From: Terribacillus sp. DMT04
Lineage (GTDB): Bacteria > Bacillota > Bacilli > Bacillales > Amphibacillaceae
Assembly: GCF_019056395.1 (NCBI RefSeq)
Contig: NZ_CP077639.1
Span: 1,862,001-1,926,000 of the forward strand
Reading direction: 5' to 3'
DNA: 64,000 nt
The notes under the pieces are model-generated. The model searched no databases and was not told the origin of the DNA. It saw only the letters and a program-made list of their open reading frames with translations. The stretch's first letter is position 1, and each line of letters starts with the position of its first letter. Shown piece after piece: positions 44,636-54,391 of the stretch. A program made the translations under genes and the position numbers.

Positions 44636-45025
44636 CTATTCGACAGTGTCCGCTTTTTGTTCAAGTTGTATACCTACAATATGGACGTTGATCTCTTTCG
44701 TCGCAAGCGATGTCATTGTCTCCAATGCTTGTCGGATATGCTGCTGGATTTTTTTGGCGACTTCCGGCATTTTGCTAGCAGCACTCACGGCAACATAGAC
44801 ATCAATCAGCACGCCTTGTTCTGTGAGCTCAACTTTAATTCCTTTGCCGTGCGTTTTTCGGCCGAGCTTCTCTGCCACACCTGTAGCAAATCCTCCGCGC
44901 ATGGAACTGACACCCTTCACTTCACTCGCCGCAATACTTGCAATCACCTCGACAACTGCAGGTGAAAGCATGACATTTCCAAGCTGACCCTTATGTCCGA
45001 TTGATACGAAAGAATGTTCTTGCAA
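44636..45025 (-). CDS. yqhY: Asp23/Gls24 family protein YqhY
   Basis: A conserved protein of 129 residues of the DUF322/Asp23 family, coded beside accBC in Firmicutes. In B. subtilis YqhY is linked to control of acetyl-CoA carboxylase activity. Family core: GNVMLSPAVVEVIASIAASE (about 15-34) and GVSSMRGG. I place the start at TTG 45023-45025, 9 nt after AAAGGAT; the GTG three codons upstream is too near the site. Confidence 0.9.
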   Translation of the reverse strand: MQEHSFVSIGHKGQLGNVMLSPAVVEVIASIAASEVKGVSSMRGGFATGVAEKLGRKTHGKGIKVELTEQGVLIDVYVAVSAASKMPEVAKKIQQHIRQALETMTSLATKEINVHIVGIQLEQKADTVE

Positions 45026-45049
45026 AGATCTCACATCCTTTAGGTTTTA

Positions 45050-46399
45050 TTATTCTATAATCGTATAATTCTCAAGGAAATTCGTGTTAAAGTCGCCTTC
45101 GACGAAGACAGGATGCTCCATCATGCGAGAGTGGAATGGAATAGTTGTATGTACACCTTCCACCACAAACTCGCCTAATGCACGTTTCATTCGAGCGACG
45201 GCTTCTTCTCTTGTTTTTCCGTAAGTAATTAGTTTTGCTACCATACTGTCATAGAATGGCGGTATAGAGTATCCAGGATACGCTGCACCGTCTACACGAA
45301 CGCCATAACCGCCTGGTGTAAGATAAAGATCGATCTTACCTGGTGACGGCATGAAATTCTTGAAAGGATTCTCCGCATTTATACGGCATTCAATTGCCCA
45401 GCCTTCAAACGTAATATCTTCTTGCGCATAGCGAAGCGGTTCGTTATTTGCAATATGGATTTGTTCCTTGATCAAATCCACTCCTGTTACAAGCTCTGTA
45501 ACTGGGTGCTCTACTTGAATACGTGTATTCATTTCCATGAAGTAGAATGTACGCTCTTTGCGATCAAAGATAAATTCAATTGTACCTGCTCCAGAATAAT
45601 CCACAGCAAGGGCAGCTTTCACAGCGGCTTCTCCCATTTTCGCGCGAATATCTTCTGTTACTGCAGGAGACGGTGATTCTTCAATCAGTTTCTGCATACG
45701 GCGCTGAATTGTACAATCACGTTCACCTAAGTGAATTGCATTCCCATGGTTATCAGCAAGCACTTGAATCTCTACGTGGCGGAAATCTTCTATGTACTTC
45801 TCCAAGTAGACTCCAGGATTACCGAAAGCTGTAGCAGCTTCTTGCTGTGTAACACTTATACCTTTGACAAGTTCTTCTTCCGTACGAGCAATGCGGATAC
45901 CTTTACCGCCGCCGCCTGCTGTTGCCTTAATAATCACAGGATAGCCAATCTCTTCAGCAACTTGTTTGCCTTCTTCAGCATCTTCTACAATACCATTTGA
46001 TCCTGGCACAATCGGTACGCCCGCTGCTCGCATCGTTTCACGCGCAACATCTTTCGTCCCCATTTTGTTAATAGCATAAGCACTTGGACCAACGAATGTA
46101 ATATTACATTCTGCACAAAGCTCTGCAAAATCTGGGTTCTCTGCTAAGAAACCGTATCCAGGATGAATTGCATCTACGCCAGTTAACGTCGCCACGCTAA
46201 TGATATTGGAAAAGTTTAAGTAACTGTCTTTACTAGGTGCCGGCCCTACACAAAATGCTTCATCAGCCAGCTGTACATGTAATGCTTCTCTATCTGCCTC
46301 CGAGAAGATCGCCACTGTCTCAATGCCCATTTCCTTACAGGCACGAATAATTCGAACAGCAATTTCTCCACGGTTAGCAATCAGTAGTTTCTTAATCAA
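45050..46399 (-). CDS. accC: Biotin carboxylase (acetyl-CoA carboxylase)
   Basis: ATP-dependent carboxylation of biotin on AccB, the first half of malonyl-CoA synthesis. At 449 residues it has an ATP-grasp fold with [12 protein letters not shown] (about 159-170), the catalytic [14 protein letters not shown] (about 288-301) and the N-terminal [12 protein letters not shown]. Start at TTG 46397-46399, about 10 nt after AAGGGG. It follows accB by 14 nt. Confidence 0.96.
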   Translation of the reverse strand: MIKKLLIANRGEIAVRIIRACKEMGIETVAIFSEADREALHVQLADEAFCVGPAPSKDSYLNFSNIISVATLTGVDAIHPGYGFLAENPDFAELCAECNITFVGPSAYAINKMGTKDVARETMRAAGVPIVPGSNGIVEDAEEGKQVAEEIGYPVIIKATAGGGGKGIRIARTEEELVKGISVTQQEAATAFGNPGVYLEKYIEDFRHVEIQVLADNHGNAIHLGERDCTIQRRMQKLIEESPSPAVTEDIRAKMGEAAVKAALAVDYSGAGTIEFIFDRKERTFYFMEMNTRIQVEHPVTELVTGVDLIKEQIHIANNEPLRYAQEDITFEGWAIECRINAENPFKNFMPSPGKIDLYLTPGGYGVRVDGAAYPGYSIPPFYDSMVAKLITYGKTREEAVARMKRALGEFVVEGVHTTIPFHSRMMEHPVFVEGDFNTNFLENYTIIE

Positions 46400-46413
46400 A
46401 ACAAGTCAACCCC

Positions 46414-46896
46414 TTAGTTAGCCTTCACTCTGAACAGAGGTTGTCCATACTCAACAAGCTCTCCATTCTCTGCAAGTACTTCAACGATTTCACCAGTTAC
46501 ATCCGCTGTGATTTCATTGAATAGTTTCATTGCTTCTACAATACATACAACCGTTTCTTTTTCCACTCGGTCACCGACTTTAATAAAGTCCTCAGAGTCA
46601 GGATTCGGTTTGCTGTAGAATGTACCTACCATCAAAGATGTGATTTCGTAATCGTAATTTTTAGCAGCTGCTTCCGGTACCGGAGCTGGTGCTGTCTGCT
46701 GTTCTTGCTGTGCTGGAGCAACAGGAGCTTGCGGCGCGTTCATTACTTGCTGCGGCGCTTGCTGTGTCACCTGCACAACTTCTTCTTTCAGTTTGCGAAG
46801 GGAGACCTTTTCCCCTTCTGTTTCATAATCGAATTCATCTATGGATGATTGGTCAATTAACGTAATAAGTTCTTTTAATTCTTCTAATTTAAGCAT
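46414..46896 (-). CDS. accB: Biotin carboxyl carrier protein
   Basis: Carries biotin on the lysine of VEAMKLFNEI (about 121-130) in a C-terminal lipoyl/biotinyl domain. An Ala/Pro/Gln-rich linker (about 45-75) joins it to an N-terminal segment (LEELKELITLIDQSSIDEF). 160 residues. AAAGGAG precedes the ATG. In B. subtilis accB follows spoIIIAH; here an ABC exporter intervenes. The 98-bp upstream region shows no clear promoter pair. Confidence 0.96.
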   Translation of the reverse strand: MLKLEELKELITLIDQSSIDEFDYETEGEKVSLRKLKEEVVQVTQQAPQQVMNAPQAPVAPAQQEQQTAPAPVPEAAAKNYDYEITSLMVGTFYSKPNPDSEDFIKVGDRVEKETVVCIVEAMKLFNEITADVTGEIVEVLAENGELVEYGQPLFRVKAN

Positions 46897-46972
46897 TTTG
46901 GCACTCCTTTACAATAGTCCTTCATGATAAGTCTGCAAGTTAATCACTAACATATTTTACGCAAACGTCTAA

Positions 46973-46996
46973 AAAAGCGCAACACCTAACGCTTTT
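46973..46996 (-). terminator. Terminator of the ABC exporter operon
   Basis: On the minus strand AAAAGCG and CGCTTTT pair around a 10-nt loop and run into further T; it overlaps the stop codon of the second exporter gene. Confidence 0.75.
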
Positions 46997-48818
46997 AGCT
47001 GGAGGAGGCAGGCTGATCCTTGTGGTTCTGAAGAGCAGCGTAAAAACCTTTTTCCTGCAGCAGCTGTGCGTGATTTCCCCGTTCTTTAATCTTACCATCT
47101 TCGAGTACAAAAATTGTATCAGCTTGTTCAATTGTATTAAGACGATGAGCGACAACAATACTGGTCCGACCCCTCATTAATGTCTCCATCGCTTGCTGAA
47201 TTCGTAATTCAGTAATCGTATCAATACTGGATGTCGCCTCGTCCAGCAGCAGTATATCCGGGTCTCGGAGCAGCGCTTTGGCAATGGAAAGGAGCTGACG
47301 CTGACCTTGACTGAGACCGCCGCCATCCTGCCCTATAAGTGTTTGATAACCATCCGGCAGCCGGGAGATGAATCGATGGGCATTCGCCTGCTCGGCAGCC
47401 TGGATTACTTCTTCGTCTGTTGCTTCTAACTTGCCATAGCGGATGTTTTCCATAATCGTTCCCTTAAATAGAAAATCCTGCTGCAGCACCACGCCAATAT
47501 GATGACGGTAGCTGTTTAAATCAATAGCAGACAGCTCTTTTCCATCAATGATTACTTGGCCGTTATCTGGCTGATAGAAACCTGCAATCAAGTTCATAAT
47601 TGTCGTTTTTCCGGAACCAGTGGGACCGACAAATGCGGCCATTTCTCCCGAACGAATCGTAAAGCTAACATCTCTTAATGCTGGTTCACCTTCATAGGCA
47701 AATGTGACATGATTAAAGCTGATATTTCCTTGCAGCTTGGTTATTGTTTGTTTCGACACGTCCTGATGTTCTTCCTGCTCATCTAAAATACCAAATACGC
47801 GTTCCGCACCAGCAAGGGCTGAGAACAACGAATTGAATTGGTTAGCGAGTTCATTTAACGGACGAGTAAACTGCCTGGAATATTCCAAAAAGATGACGAC
47901 CGTTCCTACGGTTATTCCCGCTTGGTTGTATCCAATCAAAAGTGCACCAATACCGGCAATAACGGCAAAACTGATATTATTCAGCATGTTCATCCACTTT
48001 GGTATAAATCCAGAAAATGTCTGCGCCCAAAAGCCGGCCTGCTGAAGGTTCTCCGTTTTCTTCCTAAAACTGTCAATCACTTGCTGTTCCTGCGCATATG
48101 CCTTTATAACGGCCTGTCCGGATAAGCTTTCTTCCGCATACCCATTCACGCTGCTAACTGCCTCCTGCTGCGCGCGGAAAGCGTGTCTTGTCCTGTTTGT
48201 AATCCATTTGATTCCGACAAACATAATTGGCACTACTAATACTGTCACAATCGTTAAAACAGGACTCAGAACGAGCATAACAGATAGAATACCAACAAAC
48301 GTAATTATACTGGACACAATCTGCACCATTGAGGTATTGAGTGTTGTTGATATATTATCTACATCATTTGTCATTCGACTCATCAATTCACCATGCTGCC
48401 TTTTATCAAAGAAAGCTAGTTTCAGCTTCTGCAAATGTTTGAATAAGTCTTTTCGGATAGAGAAAACGGCTGTCTGCGATATGGTAATCATCCAATAACC
48501 TTGAAGAAAAGTCATCACTGCTACAGCTGAATATAAGAGCAGCAGCCACCCTAATTGCTGCAAAAGATAACGCACCGTAAAAGTTCCGCTGACAAACTGA
48601 TCAACAATATGGCCCAGAATAACCGGGCCAACCAATGTCAGAACAGAGGTTAGAAGAATCATACAAAGTGTAGCAAGAAGCAGCTTTTTTTCCAGCAGCA
48701 TATACTTCCAAATTCGAAGAAGTGTTGCTTTTGGATTCTCTACTTTCGCTCTTTGTTTTTGTTTATTTTCGATGTAAGTTGGTCGTTTATACCGAAACGC
48801 AGCTAAAATATTTTTCAT
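46995..48818 (-). CDS. Heterodimeric ABC exporter subunit (canonical ATPase site)
   Basis: A type IV ABC half-transporter of 607 residues: an extended N-terminal cytoplasmic segment, six transmembrane helices (about 45-330) and one NBD (about 360-600). Walker A is GPTGSGKTT, the signature is LSQGQRQ, Walker B LLLDEATSSID keeps the catalytic Glu and the H-loop AHRLNT keeps His. It resembles YfiC/BmrD-type multidrug exporters; the substrate is unknown. Its start overlaps the upstream subunit gene by 4 nt. The changed signature (Q for the second G) fits a partner whose own Walker B is degenerate. Confidence 0.9.
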   Translation of the reverse strand: MKNILAAFRYKRPTYIENKQKQRAKVENPKATLLRIWKYMLLEKKLLLATLCMILLTSVLTLVGPVILGHIVDQFVSGTFTVRYLLQQLGWLLLLYSAVAVMTFLQGYWMITISQTAVFSIRKDLFKHLQKLKLAFFDKRQHGELMSRMTNDVDNISTTLNTSMVQIVSSIITFVGILSVMLVLSPVLTIVTVLVVPIMFVGIKWITNRTRHAFRAQQEAVSSVNGYAEESLSGQAVIKAYAQEQQVIDSFRKKTENLQQAGFWAQTFSGFIPKWMNMLNNISFAVIAGIGALLIGYNQAGITVGTVVIFLEYSRQFTRPLNELANQFNSLFSALAGAERVFGILDEQEEHQDVSKQTITKLQGNISFNHVTFAYEGEPALRDVSFTIRSGEMAAFVGPTGSGKTTIMNLIAGFYQPDNGQVIIDGKELSAIDLNSYRHHIGVVLQQDFLFKGTIMENIRYGKLEATDEEVIQAAEQANAHRFISRLPDGYQTLIGQDGGGLSQGQRQLLSIAKALLRDPDILLLDEATSSIDTITELRIQQAMETLMRGRTSIVVAHRLNTIEQADTIFVLEDGKIKERGNHAQLLQEKGFYAALQNHKDQPASSS

Positions 48819-50518
48819 GATGACGCCTCCCTTTGCTGCTGAGAAGCTTGAATTGCGCGAAACAGCGCAGATTGTTCCATCAATTCATCTGCTGTACCGA
48901 ATGCGGTCTTTTTGCCGTCTTCCACAATCAAAATACGGTCACACTGCATGGCAGTGCTTAATTTCTGTGTGACAAGCACTGTTGTACAATGATACCGCTT
49001 CAATGCCTGAAGTAATCTGCGCTCCGTGTCCAGGTCGAGCGCACTTGTACTATCATCCAGCAGCAGCAGCGACGGCTGCAAGACAAGTGCTCTGGCAATT
49101 GTTAACCGCTGTTTCTGCCCGCCAGATAGATTAATGCCATTCTGACCGAGCTTTGTATCCAGCTTATCCGGAAGTTTTTCAATCGTTTCATAAAGCTGCG
49201 CATTTTTGGCAGCAGAAATAATTGCTTCATCGCTGGCATTTTCCATCCCCCACGCAATATTCTCCCGAATCGTTCCGGAAAAGAGCTGTACATCTTGTGA
49301 TACAAAGCCGATTTGCTGGCGCAGACTCCTCATATCCTCGCTTCGCACCGGCTTTCCGTCTGCCAGCACCTGCCCTTGATCTGGTTCAAACAACCCAATG
49401 AGCAAATGCAAAAGTGTCGATTTACCAGAACCCGTTTCTCCGAGTATGGCAATACGCTCGCCCGCACAGATATGAAGTGTGAAATCATCGATAATCGACT
49501 GTTTCCCATTCGGGTACGTGTATGTTACATGATCAAGTGCTATTTCGCCGCGGAAAGGCGGCTTTTCAGTAACGGTTTCTTCTTGCGCCTGCAATGTCAA
49601 AACTTCGCTAATACGGGAAGTGGATGCTTTTGCTCTTGCGTAAAACGTAATCAGCATCCCAACGACGCTTAAAGCACCAGTAATTCGTGTTGCATAATTC
49701 ACGACAGCGACAATATCCCCAACATCTGTCTGCTGGCGGATACCCCCGATATATAAAATGATAAGAATGGCTATATTCATGACTAATGTGAGCAGCGGTA
49801 CGGACAACTGCGTATAACGAAACGCACGAAGCATATTCTGCCGCAGCTGATTGCTGGCAGTTTCAAAACGTTTTTGCTCATGTTCTTCCCGTACAAAAAT
49901 CCGAATAAGTCGCAGCCCTGCTAGGTTTTCACGCATCACGTGATTAACCTGGTCTACGCCTCGCTGGACAATACCAAAATAGCGAATACTTTTTTTCATA
50001 ATAAAACGGAGAAAAACGAGCAGTGTTGGAATCGCAATCAGTAAAATGAGCGCAAGGCGAGCATTCACAACAAAAGCCATAATTGTTCCGCCAACAATCA
50101 AAAATGGAGCTCTGATCATAAACCGGAAGAACATGACCAGTGTAAGCTGTATTTGATTTACATCATTCGTCAGTCTCGTCAAAAGCGTACTCGTACCAAA
50201 GCGCTGTGTTTCTTGCAGCTCCGCTTGCTGGATTTTTTTATACATCTCGTCGCGCAAGTTTTTGCCAAAGCTTTGGCCCAAATGATCGGCCAGAAATATA
50301 TTTACAATGCCTGCTCCAAAGCCGATTAAAGCTATTGCTACCATCCCCATACCAAGCTCGATAACAAGCTGATTATCTCCAGCAGTTATTCCATCATCGA
50401 TAAGCAATTGCAATAAAAACGGCTGCAGAAGCTCAACAGACAGTTCGATGAGGATAAAGAACAACGATATGCTTATAAGAAGCCAATAAGGCCGTAGATA
50501 ACTAAAAACTGTTTTCAC
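48815..50518 (-). CDS. Heterodimeric ABC exporter subunit (degenerate ATPase site)
   Basis: An ABC half-transporter of 567 residues with six transmembrane helices (about 15-300) and one NBD (about 330-560). Walker A is GETGSGKST and the signature LSGGQKQ is canonical, but Walker B reads LLLLDDSTSALD (Asp for catalytic Glu) and the H-loop reads TQKLST (Gln for His). This is the pattern of the non-hydrolysing side of heterodimeric exporters such as BmrCD or TM287/288. GTG start behind AGAAGGAAAA. A possible extended -10 promoter (TGG-TATGCT, 50568-50573) lies upstream. Confidence 0.9.
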   Translation of the reverse strand: MKTVFSYLRPYWLLISISLFFILIELSVELLQPFLLQLLIDDGITAGDNQLVIELGMGMVAIALIGFGAGIVNIFLADHLGQSFGKNLRDEMYKKIQQAELQETQRFGTSTLLTRLTNDVNQIQLTLVMFFRFMIRAPFLIVGGTIMAFVVNARLALILLIAIPTLLVFLRFIMKKSIRYFGIVQRGVDQVNHVMRENLAGLRLIRIFVREEHEQKRFETASNQLRQNMLRAFRYTQLSVPLLTLVMNIAILIILYIGGIRQQTDVGDIVAVVNYATRITGALSVVGMLITFYARAKASTSRISEVLTLQAQEETVTEKPPFRGEIALDHVTYTYPNGKQSIIDDFTLHICAGERIAILGETGSGKSTLLHLLIGLFEPDQGQVLADGKPVRSEDMRSLRQQIGFVSQDVQLFSGTIRENIAWGMENASDEAIISAAKNAQLYETIEKLPDKLDTKLGQNGINLSGGQKQRLTIARALVLQPSLLLLDDSTSALDLDTERRLLQALKRYHCTTVLVTQKLSTAMQCDRILIVEDGKKTAFGTADELMEQSALFRAIQASQQQREASS

Positions 50519-50639
50519 TGTTTTTCCTTCTCCCTGCTTATGTATAACCTGCTGCTATTCATACCCTAGCATACCACCACTTTAAACAAAATCGTACTAA
50601 ACAGATTCTTGAGTGAGATATGCTTTTATTACACAAAAA

Positions 50640-50687
50640 ACTCGAACTTATGCAGATTCTAGTAAAAGAATCACATACTGTTCGAGT
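50640..50687 (-). terminator. spoIIIA operon terminator
   Basis: On the minus strand outer arms ACTCGAAC/GTTCGAGT enclose an inner hairpin GATTCT/AGAATC, followed by TTTTTT. It lies 34 nt past the spoIIIAH stop. Confidence 0.88.
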
Positions 50688-50721
50688 CTTTGGGACTGCA
50701 GCTAATTCATTTCATTCCTGC

Positions 50722-51288
50722 TTACTTTTGCGGGATATACTTCACATCCACTTGCGCACCGCTAAATTCATCTGCAGCCATTTGCATGATGCTGTTAGCT
50801 TCTTGTGCAGAAAGTTTGTCAGCTTTAACTGTGATTTGTACGTGATCTTCTTGTGCACGAACTAAAACTTCCTCAAATCCTTTTTCAGCTATAATGGACT
50901 CTTCCAAAATCGATTCTTTTGATGCGAATTGTTCCATCAGCTCAATTTGGCTGACTGCTTCATTCTTTTCTTCTGTGCTAGTCGAGGAGCTTGCAACAAT
51001 TTCTTCGAGTCTTGTTTTTGCTTCACTTCGCTGATCCGTTGTCTCCATTCGGATGCTGGCAAAAAGTTCATCCACATTGGCAGGCTCTGTTGTTACATCT
51101 GCTTCACTTTTTTCACCTGTATCAGGTTTTTCCCCAGAATCACCTGAAGTGGTGCTTGTCCCATTTTCTTCTGCACTGTCATTGATAAAAGCAAGCTCAT
51201 CCCCGTTTGGTGAAGTCATGTAATAAACACTCAATACGATTAGCAAGCTCAGCATTGTTAATAACCACACTGTTTGTTTTTTCAACAT
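50722..51288 (-). CDS. spoIIIAH: Stage III sporulation protein AH
   Basis: A mother-cell membrane protein of 188 residues that crosses the intermembrane space and binds forespore SpoIIQ. It has one N-terminal transmembrane helix (about 5-25), a low-complexity acidic linker (about 35-65) and a C-terminal YscJ/FliF-like ring-building domain (about 70-188). GGGGGAATTGGG precedes the ATG. It is the last gene of the spoIIIA operon, 12 nt after AG. Confidence 0.95.
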   Translation of the reverse strand: MLKKQTVWLLTMLSLLIVLSVYYMTSPNGDELAFINDSAEENGTSTTSGDSGEKPDTGEKSEADVTTEPANVDELFASIRMETTDQRSEAKTRLEEIVASSSTSTEEKNEAVSQIELMEQFASKESILEESIIAEKGFEEVLVRAQEDHVQITVKADKLSAQEANSIMQMAADEFSGAQVDVKYIPQK

Positions 51289-51300
51289 CCCAATTCCCCC

Positions 51301-51942
51301 TTAGTTTTTCGGCATTACCGAAATTCGATGCGTTGGTACATCCAGCACGCGCGATACTGCCTCGATTACCCATTCTTGTACAGTCGATTTCTCAGCGCCT
51401 TTCGCAACAACAAGCACGCCTCTTACTTCAGGTTTTCTTGTTTCAACGAGCAGCGGCACCTCTTGGTCTCCTTGTCTGACAAGGACGACTTGCTGTTCTT
51501 CGTTTTCATCCTCGACGACACGCTCTCCGCCATTTTGATCGGTTTCTTCAGAAGTTTGCTGACCAATAATTAAATTCTTTTCGTACACTTTCTTATGGGT
51601 GCTGTTCAAGTTCACCATCACTTCCACTTCGGAAACCCCTTTTATTTTTTCCAATAAACCGATTAAATCTTGCTCATAAGCAGCCTCCAAATCAGATGCG
51701 GAACCAGAAGATTTTTTTTCTTTCTTAGCAAATGTTTCTTCTGACTCTGCTGGTGTTGTCGGGGCTTGCTGCTGGGCTGCCGGGCCAGTCTGGCTCTTCT
51801 GTTCGGTAAATAATCCGCTAACTAACAGAAGCAATGTACCAAGAAGTCCAACAATTACGAGATAGCCAAGTTTGGTCGGTTTCTTATTCTGGGAATCCTT
51901 CAGCTTCCATTGATTAGATAGCTTGTCTAGTAGTTTTTTCAT
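51301..51942 (-). CDS. spoIIIAG: Stage III sporulation protein AG
   Basis: 213 residues; an N-terminal cytoplasmic part, one transmembrane helix (about 27-46) and an extracytoplasmic ring-building domain (about 85-213) that forms the large ring of the SpoIIIA-SpoIIQ feeding-tube complex between mother cell and forespore. GGGGGGACAGG precedes the ATG; it overlaps AF by 4 nt. Confidence 0.95.
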   Translation of the reverse strand: MKKLLDKLSNQWKLKDSQNKKPTKLGYLVIVGLLGTLLLLVSGLFTEQKSQTGPAAQQQAPTTPAESEETFAKKEKKSSGSASDLEAAYEQDLIGLLEKIKGVSEVEVMVNLNSTHKKVYEKNLIIGQQTSEETDQNGGERVVEDENEEQQVVLVRQGDQEVPLLVETRKPEVRGVLVVAKGAEKSTVQEWVIEAVSRVLDVPTHRISVMPKN

Positions 51943-52559
51943 CCTGTCCCCCCTTTTTGGGTGACCTCAAGCGGCAGATTCTCAAGCTCCCAGAGTTCAG
52001 ATAAATAAGATTTCACTCTTTCCATATCCTCTGTTTGTTTGTCATCCTCAATCGGGCTGGAACTGTCGATGACGACATCACGAATGTCCCCCTCTGGCAT
52101 CTCCTGACCGGAATCCTGCACCGTTACTGTGATAGATTCAATTGCTTCAGCCGTTTCTTCATTCTCCCCCTCCTTAAAGGCAACTGCGATGTCTGTAATT
52201 TGCATTTGGAATTTTTCTTGCAGTGTTTGATTTGCTTGGTCCTTTAATTGGACAGCCATCTGTTCTTCAATATATGCACGCTGTGCAGAATCTATTTCAC
52301 TTTTCTTCTCTTCAATCGAATTTTCTAAGGAAGGCGTCTCTGTTAATGCAGCAAACCCGGACATAGCCTCTTGCACAGCTTTTGTAGAGTCAACCTGGAA
52401 AATAGCGAAAACAGGCTTCATGAAGATTAAGAGCAAAATAAGCCCCATTACTAACTTTGTGTACTTTCGTATATCGGTATCCGGCATAACCATGTCCAGC
52501 ACAATCGCAAGGAGGATGAACAGGATGATCTGCATCACCCAGGATTGTAAAGCTTCCAA
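51939..52559 (-). CDS. spoIIIAF: Stage III sporulation protein AF
   Basis: 206 residues, two N-terminal transmembrane helices (about 5-25 and 35-55) and an extracytoplasmic domain. Start assigned to TTG 52557-52559, which follows ATAGGAGC at about 8 nt; this gives LEALQSWVMQIILF as the beginning, as in the family. The longer reading to 52655 overlaps spoIIIAE and is rejected. Confidence 0.92.
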   Translation of the reverse strand: MEALQSWVMQIILFILLAIVLDMVMPDTDIRKYTKLVMGLILLLIFMKPVFAIFQVDSTKAVQEAMSGFAALTETPSLENSIEEKKSEIDSAQRAYIEEQMAVQLKDQANQTLQEKFQMQITDIAVAFKEGENEETAEAIESITVTVQDSGQEMPEGDIRDVVIDSSSPIEDDKQTEDMERVKSYLSELWELENLPLEVTQKGGTG

Positions 52560-52570
52560 GTGACCAGCTC

Positions 52571-53746
52571 CTATCTCAGCATTAATGTGACATTGCTTGA
52601 AGCAACGATGATGACGATTGCAATGAAAAACATAAAAGCAACGACGAGCAAGCAAGCGAAAATGTAAAGAATGAATTTACTCATCACCTGCATTGATTTA
52701 ATAATTGGTCCGTCACCGAGCGGCTGCAGCAAAGCGGCCGCTAGTTTATAAATCAATGCAATGGCGAGTATTTTAATTGCCGGAAATAATGCGATAGCCA
52801 AGACAATCAGCACACCAACGATGCCAATCGCATTTTTCAGGAGCAGTGATGCACTGAGTACCGTATCCGTTGCGTCTGTGAACATCCGACCAATGACAGG
52901 AATAAAATTCCCTGTCACAAATTTAGCAGTCTTCATGGCAACGCCGTCCTGAACTGCTGTTACTGCTCCTTGCACAGAAATAACGCCAAGAAAGACGGAG
53001 AAAAAGATGCCCAGCAGCCAAAGTGCGATGTTCTTCAATAAATCAGCAAGCTGGGTAACTGGGTATTCTTTGTTAATGGTACTCACCAGATGTAAGAGCG
53101 CGCTCATGAGGAACAGCGGAATGATGACTTTGGCAATCAACAGACCGCTTGCGTGGATGAGAAAAACAATGATGGGATGAAAAAAGGCTACAGCAGTTAA
53201 GCTTCCAAAGGATGCCATTAATCCGAGCAGCAATGGAATAAGCGCAAGCATAAAGTCGCTCATTCCGTTAATTGCTTCCATGGCGTAATTTACCGATAAA
53301 CGGAAGCTATTCAATAAAAGTGTCAGCAAGACCATGCTCACAATCAGATACGCAACCTTACTGATGGATCCTTTATTAAAAGCTGTTTGTATGGTTTGCA
53401 AAATACTGCTGAACAAAGAGAGCAGTATTAAAGTGCCTAACAGCTTGCCATTGAGCAGTAATTCATATAAAAGATATTCGAAAAGCCCTTTCAGCCAAGA
53501 CTCAATCGACAAGTCTCCCTGGTTCTGGATGAATTCGAGCAATGACCCTTTTTCCAACTCTGGAATATAATCGCCATACTTATCTGACAGCATCTCCCAA
53601 TAACCAGTTAATTCTTCTGTGGGAAGGTTTTCAAATGCGGTAATGGCAGCCTGTTCCTCTTCCGGCTGATTCATTTGGGCAACAACGGATGCCGGAAAAA
53701 AAAATAAGGTCAGCATAACGAAAAAGACTACCAAGCAGCGTTTCAA
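52571..53746 (-). CDS. spoIIIAE: Stage III sporulation protein AE
   Basis: A polytopic membrane protein of 391 residues, with a signal peptide (about 1-23) and about eight transmembrane segments from 90 on. It is the presumed export-channel-like component of the SpoIIIA complex. TTG start at 53744-53746 behind AAGGAGCTGG. Family segment GNFIPVIGRMFTDATDTVL near 280 is seen. Confidence 0.95.
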   Translation of the reverse strand: MKRCLVVFFVMLTLFFFPASVVAQMNQPEEEQAAITAFENLPTEELTGYWEMLSDKYGDYIPELEKGSLLEFIQNQGDLSIESWLKGLFEYLLYELLLNGKLLGTLILLSLFSSILQTIQTAFNKGSISKVAYLIVSMVLLTLLLNSFRLSVNYAMEAINGMSDFMLALIPLLLGLMASFGSLTAVAFFHPIIVFLIHASGLLIAKVIIPLFLMSALLHLVSTINKEYPVTQLADLLKNIALWLLGIFFSVFLGVISVQGAVTAVQDGVAMKTAKFVTGNFIPVIGRMFTDATDTVLSASLLLKNAIGIVGVLIVLAIALFPAIKILAIALIYKLAAALLQPLGDGPIIKSMQVMSKFILYIFACLLVVAFMFFIAIVIIVASSNVTLMLR

Positions 53747-53759
53747 CGTATCCAGCTCC

Positions 53760-54152
53760 TTATCCGCCCGGCATAAAATGCAGGATCGTCTCGATGACTG
53801 CTGTCAGAATCGGTATGGCCACCGTAATGATAATAATCTTACCGGCAAGCTCTATTTTGGCAGCAATCGCCGACAATCCGGCATCTCGAGTTAAATGTGC
53901 TCCGAATTCCGTGATGTAGGCAATGCCGATTATTTTTAATATTGTTTTGATATAAAGACCTTCTACATTTGCTCGTTCGCCCAGCTGTTCAATTAACAAC
54001 AGAATGCCAGTAATCTTTTGCAGGACGAACAAGAAAATAATGATTCCTGTAACTACGACGACAAAGAAAGCAATTGATGAATTTTGTTCTTTGACAATAA
54101 GTGCAAGCAAGCTTGCTACAATGCCGATGGATACGACTATAATAATATCCAT
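53760..54152 (-). CDS. spoIIIAD: Stage III sporulation protein AD
   Basis: A small membrane protein of 130 residues with three to four transmembrane helices, part of the SpoIIIA membrane platform (related in outline to type III secretion export components). ATG behind GAGGCGAT. It lies 10 nt after AC and 13 nt before AE. Confidence 0.93.
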   Translation of the reverse strand: MDIIIVVSIGIVASLLALIVKEQNSSIAFFVVVVTGIIIFLFVLQKITGILLLIEQLGERANVEGLYIKTILKIIGIAYITEFGAHLTRDAGLSAIAAKIELAGKIIIITVAIPILTAVIETILHFMPGG

Positions 54153-54162
54153 TCCGATCGCC

Positions 54163-54369
54163 TCATCCCTGGAATAAGAACACCGACTTGATTTGCTGGA
54201 ATAGTTCTGATAATTTCCCTAATACGATGAGCAGAACTAAAATGAATCCCATCAAAGTCGTGAATTGCGCAATTTCTTCCTTCCCCATTTGCTTTAGCAC
54301 CGTATGGATGATGGCAACGATCATACCAATACCGGCTATTTGGAATAAAATCATTGCTTCTCCGAGCAT
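54163..54369 (-). CDS. spoIIIAC: Stage III sporulation protein AC
   Basis: A membrane protein of 68 residues with two transmembrane helices and the family end KSVFLFQG. The start at 54369 gives exactly the 68-residue family length; GAGGAGGATAAGG precedes it. The in-frame extension to 54411 falls in the 3' end of AB. Confidence 0.93.
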   Translation of the reverse strand: MLGEAMILFQIAGIGMIVAIIHTVLKQMGKEEIAQFTTLMGFILVLLIVLGKLSELFQQIKSVFLFQG

Positions 54370-54391
54370 AACGGCCTTATCCTCCTCTTGT

